From: Leuctra nigra
Lineage: Eukaryota > Arthropoda > Insecta > Plecoptera > Leuctridae
Direction: 5' to 3'
NCBI GenBank assembly: GCA_934045905.1
Contig: OW203762.1
Coordinates: forward strand, 9,796,001-9,860,000
Length of the DNA: 64,000 nt
In this document: positions 46,584 to 64,000 of the stretch, piece by piece
How positions within the stretch are numbered: the first letter of the stretch is position 1
Layout: each line of letters opens with the position of its first letter
Translations under genes and position numbers: made by a program
Notes under the pieces: model-generated
Database searches by the model: none
What the model was told of the DNA's origin: nothing
The model's input: only the letters and a program-made list of their open reading frames with translations

Positions 46584-48189
46584 CTTGATTCCGCTACAAG
46601 TGTATCTCATGCGACGACTACGACCTGAGCTCTATGTGTGAGTACGCAGGCTGGCACAGACAGCACTTCATGGTCCGCATCCCGAGACACATCGCATGGG
46701 TGAGTCTTGATTCCGCTACAAGTGTACCTCATGCGACGACTACGACCTGTGCTCTATGTGTGAGTACGCAGGCTGGCACAGACAGCACTTCATGGTCCGC
46801 ATCCCGAGACACATCGCATGGGTGAGTCTTGATTCCGCTACAAGTGTATCTCATGCGACGACTACGACCTGTGCTCTATGTGTGAGTACGCAGGCTGGCA
46901 CAGACAGCACTTCATGGTCCGCATCCCGAGACACATCGCATGGGTGAGTCTTGATTCCGCTACAAGTGTATCTCATGCGACGACTACGACCTGTGCTCTA
47001 TGTGTGAGTACGCAGGCTGGCACAGACAGCACTTCATGGTCCGCATCCCGAGACAAATCGCATGGGTGAGTCTTGATTCCGCTACAAGTGTATCTCATGC
47101 GACGACTACGACCTGTGCTCTATGTGTGAGTACGCAGGCTGGCACAGACAGCACTTCATGGTCCGCATCCCGAGACACATCGCATGGGTGAGTCTTGATT
47201 CCGCTACAAGTGTATCTCATGCGACGACTACGACCTGTGCTCTATGTGTGAGTACGCAGGCTGGAACAGACAGCACTTCATGGTCCGCATCCCGAGACAC
47301 AACGCATGGGTGAGTCTTGATTCCGCTACAAGTGTATCTCATGCGACGACTACGACCTGTGCTCTATGTGTGAGTACGCAGGCTGGCACAGACAGCACTT
47401 CATGGTCCGCATCCCGAGACACATCGCATGGGTGAGTCTTGATTCCGCTACAAGTGTACCTCATGCGACGACTACGACCTGTGCTCTATGTGTGAGTACG
47501 CAGGCTGGCACAGACAGCACTTCATGGTCCGCATCCCGAGACACATCGCATGGGTGAGTCTTGATTCCGCTACAAGTGTATCTCATGCGACGACTACGAC
47601 CTGTGCTCTATGTGTGAGTACGCAGGCTGGCACAGACAGCACTTCATGGTCCGCATCCCGAGACACATCGCATGGGTGAGTCTTGATTCCGCTACAAGTG
47701 TATCTCATGCGACGACTACGACCTGTGCTCTATGTGTGAGTACGCAGGCAGGCACAGACAGCACTTCATGGTCCGCATCCCGAGACACATCGCATGGGTG
47801 AGTCTTGATTCCGCTACAAGTGTATCTCATGCGACTACTACGACCTGTGCTCTATGTGTGAGTACGCAGGCTGGCACAGACAGCACTTCATGGTCCGCAT
47901 CCCGAGACACATCGCATGGGTGAGTCTTGATTCCGCTACAAGTGTATCTCATGCGACGACTACGACCTGTGCTCTATGTGTGAGTACGCAGGCTGGCACA
48001 GACAGCACTTCATGGTCCGCATCCCGAGACACATCGCATGGGTGAGTCTTGATTCCGCTACAAGTGTATCTCATGCGACGACTACGACCTGTGCTCTATG
48101 TGTGAGTACGCAGGCTGGCACAGACAGCACTTCATGGTCCGCATCCCGAGACACATCGCATGGGTGAGTCTTGATTCCGCTACAAGTGT

Positions 48190-61400
<13,211 letters not shown>

Positions 61401-64000
61401 CAGACAGCACTTCATGGTCCGCATCCCGAGACACATCGCATGGGTGAGTCTTGATTCCGCTACAAGTGTATCTCATGCGACGACTACGACCTGTGCTCTA
61501 TGTGTGAGTACGCAGGCTGGCACAGACAGCACTTCATGGTCCGCATCCCGAGACACATCGCATGGGTGAGTCTTGATTCCGCTACAAGTGTATCTCATGC
61601 GACGACTACGACCTGTGCTCTATGTGTGAGTACGCAGGCTGGCACAGACAGCACTTCATGGTCCGCATCCCGAGACACATCGCATGGGTGAGTCTTGATT
61701 CCGCTACAAGTGGATCTCATGCGACGACTTCGACCTGTGCTCTATGTGTGAGTACGCAGGCTGGCACAGACAGCACTTCATGGTCCGCATCCCGAGACAC
61801 ATCGCATGGGTGAGTCTTGATTCCGCTACAAGTGGATCTCATGCGACGACTACGACCTGTGCTCTATGTGTGAGTACGCAGGCTGGCACAGACAGCACTT
61901 CATGGTCCGCATCCCGAGACACATCGCATGGGTGAGTCTTGATTCCGCTACAAGTGTATCTCATGCGACGACTACGACCTGTGCTCTATGTGTGAGTACG
62001 CAGGCTGGCACAGACAGCACTTCATGGTCCGCATCCCGAGACACATCGCATGGGTGAGTCTTGATTCCGCTACAAGTGTATCTCATGCGACGACTACGAC
62101 CTGTGCTCTATGTGTGAGTACGCAGGCTGGCACAGACAGCACTTCATGGTCCGCATCCCGAGACACATCGCATGGGTGAGTCTTGATTCCGCTACAAGTG
62201 TATCTCATGTGACGACTACGACCTGTGCTCTATGTGTGATACGCAGGCTGGCACAGACAGCACTTCATGGTCCGCATCCCGAGACACATCGCATGGGTGA
62301 GTCTTGATTCCGCTACAAGTGTATCTCATGCGACGACTACGACCTGTGCTCTATGTGTGAGTACGCAGGCTGGCACAGACAGCACTTCATGGTCTGCATC
62401 CCGAGACACATCGCATGGGTGAGTCTTGATTCCGCTACAAGTGTATCTCATGCGACGACTACGACCTGTGCTCTATGTGTGAGTACGCAGGCTGGCACAG
62501 ACAGCACTTCATGGTCCGCATCCCGAGACACATCGCATGGGTGAGTCTTGATTCCGCTACAAGTGTTCTAATGCGACGACTACGACCTGTGCTCTATGTG
62601 TGAGTACGCAGGCTGGCACAGACAGCACTTCATGGTCCGCATCCCGAGACACATCGCATGGGTGAGTCTTGATTCCGCTACAAGTGTATCTCATGCGACG
62701 ACTACGACCTGTGCTCTATGTGTGAGTACGCAGGCTGGCACAGACAGCACTTCATGGTCCGCATCCCGAGACACATCGCATGGGTGAGTCTTGATTCCGC
62801 TACAAGTGTATCTCATGCGACGACTACGACCTGTGCTCTATGTGTGAGTACGCAGGCTGGCACAGACAGCACTTCATGGTCCGCATCCCGAGACACATCG
62901 CATGGGTGAGTCTTGATTCCGCTACAAGTGTATCTCATGCGACGACTACAACCTGTGCTCTATGTGTGAGTACGCAGGCTGGCACAGACAGCACTTCATG
63001 GTCCGCATCCCGAGACACATCGCATGGGTGAGTCTTGATTCCGCTACAAGTGTATCTCATGCGACGACTACGACCTGTGCTCTATGTGTGAGTACGCAGG
63101 CTGGCACAGACAGCACTTCATGGTCCGCATCCCGAGACACATCGCATGGGTGAGTCTTGATTCCGCTACAAGTGTATCTCATGCGACGACTACGACCTGC
63201 GCTCTATGTGTGAGTACGCAGGCTGGCACAGACAGCACTTCATGGTCCGCATCCCGAGACACATCGCATAGGTGAGTCTTGACCGCTACAAGTGTATCTC
63301 ATGCGACGACTACGACCTGTGCTCTATGTGTGAGTACGCAGGCTGGCACAGACAGCACTTCATGGTCCGCATCCCGAGACACATCGCATGGGTGAGTCTT
63401 GATTCCGCTACAAGTGTACCTCATGCGACGACTACGACCTGTGCTCTATGTGTGAGTACGCAGGCTGGCACAGACAGCACTTCATGGTCCGCATCCCGAG
63501 ACACATCGCATGGGTGAGTCTTGATTCCGCTACAAGTGTATCTCATGCGACGACTACGACCTGTGCTCTATGTGTGAGTACGCAGGCTGGCACAGACAGC
63601 ACTTCATGGTCCGCATCCCGAGACACATCGCATGGGTGAGTCTTGATTCCGCTACAAGTGTATCTCATGCGACGACTACGACCTGTGCTCTATGTGTGAG
63701 TACGCAGGCTGGCACAGACAGCACTTCATGGTCCGCATCCCGAGACACATCGCATGGGTGAGTCTTGATTCCGCTACAAGTGTATCTCATGCGACGACTA
63801 CGACCTGTGCTCTATGTGTGAGTACGCAGGCTGGCACAGACAGCACTTCATGGTCCGCATCCCGAGACACATCGCATGGGTGAGTCTTGATTCCGCTACA
63901 AGTGTATCTCATGCGACGACTACGACCTGTGCTCTATGTGTGAGTACGCAGGCTGGCACAGACAGCACTTCATGGTCCGCATCCCGAGACACATCGCATG

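Overview
This is eukaryotic DNA from an invertebrate animal, most likely an arthropod and probably an insect. The evidence is AT-rich sequence with long (AAT)n arrays, R4/Dong-like and other LINE remnants with insect-like C-termini, a Polinton/Maverick DNA transposon, a 5S-derived SINE, several MITEs, and a p62/ref(2)P-type ZZ zinc-finger exon. The species assignment is inference. I see no complete multi-exon host gene. The window is almost entirely transposon and satellite DNA.

Layout. 1-9.7 kb is an AT-rich array of diverged large repeat units (about 1.74 kb between two well-matched copies). It is interrupted at 4.8-7.2 kb by three truncated LINE 3' ends, each followed by an (AAT)n tract. 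9.7-11.97 kb holds a 60-bp minisatellite and a possible promoter/first exon with an E-box. 11,978-27,552 is a Polinton derivative built as a giant palindrome: two 7.59-kb arms around a 402-bp loop, AGTAGT...ACTACT ends, and a 6-bp target duplication (ATTGAT). Each arm carries subterminal repeats, a tRNA-Lys-like gene, three paralogous genes of an unrecognised family (called GWW proteins here), a MITE, a Cys/His-coding 21-bp minisatellite, and a decayed piece of protein-primed DNA polymerase B. Integrase, protease, ATPase and capsid genes are absent.

27.6-46.4 kb is layered interspersed repeats: an antisense LINE RT remnant, a second copy of the MITE found in the Polinton arms, a mosaic of shared modules with foldback elements (29.4-38.9 kb), a 5S-derived SINE, a hAT-like element nested inside another inverted-repeat element, a TTAA-flanked element, a 62-63-bp minisatellite, and a small Tc1/mariner-like MITE.

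46,413 to the right edge is the most striking part. A 55-codon exon encodes a complete ZZ zinc finger and ends at a consensus 5' splice site. The last 111 bp of that exon plus the first 11 bp of intron are then repeated in tandem about 143 times (122-bp period, at least 17.5 kb), and the array runs off the window. Because 122 is not a multiple of 3, the array cannot encode one poly-ZZ protein. It is a satellite born from an exon-intron boundary, with a 6,457-bp higher-order repeat.

No pathway can be assembled from these genes. The only plausible functional unit is the GWW gene cluster of the Polinton-derived element, and the only plausible host coding exon is the ZZ exon.
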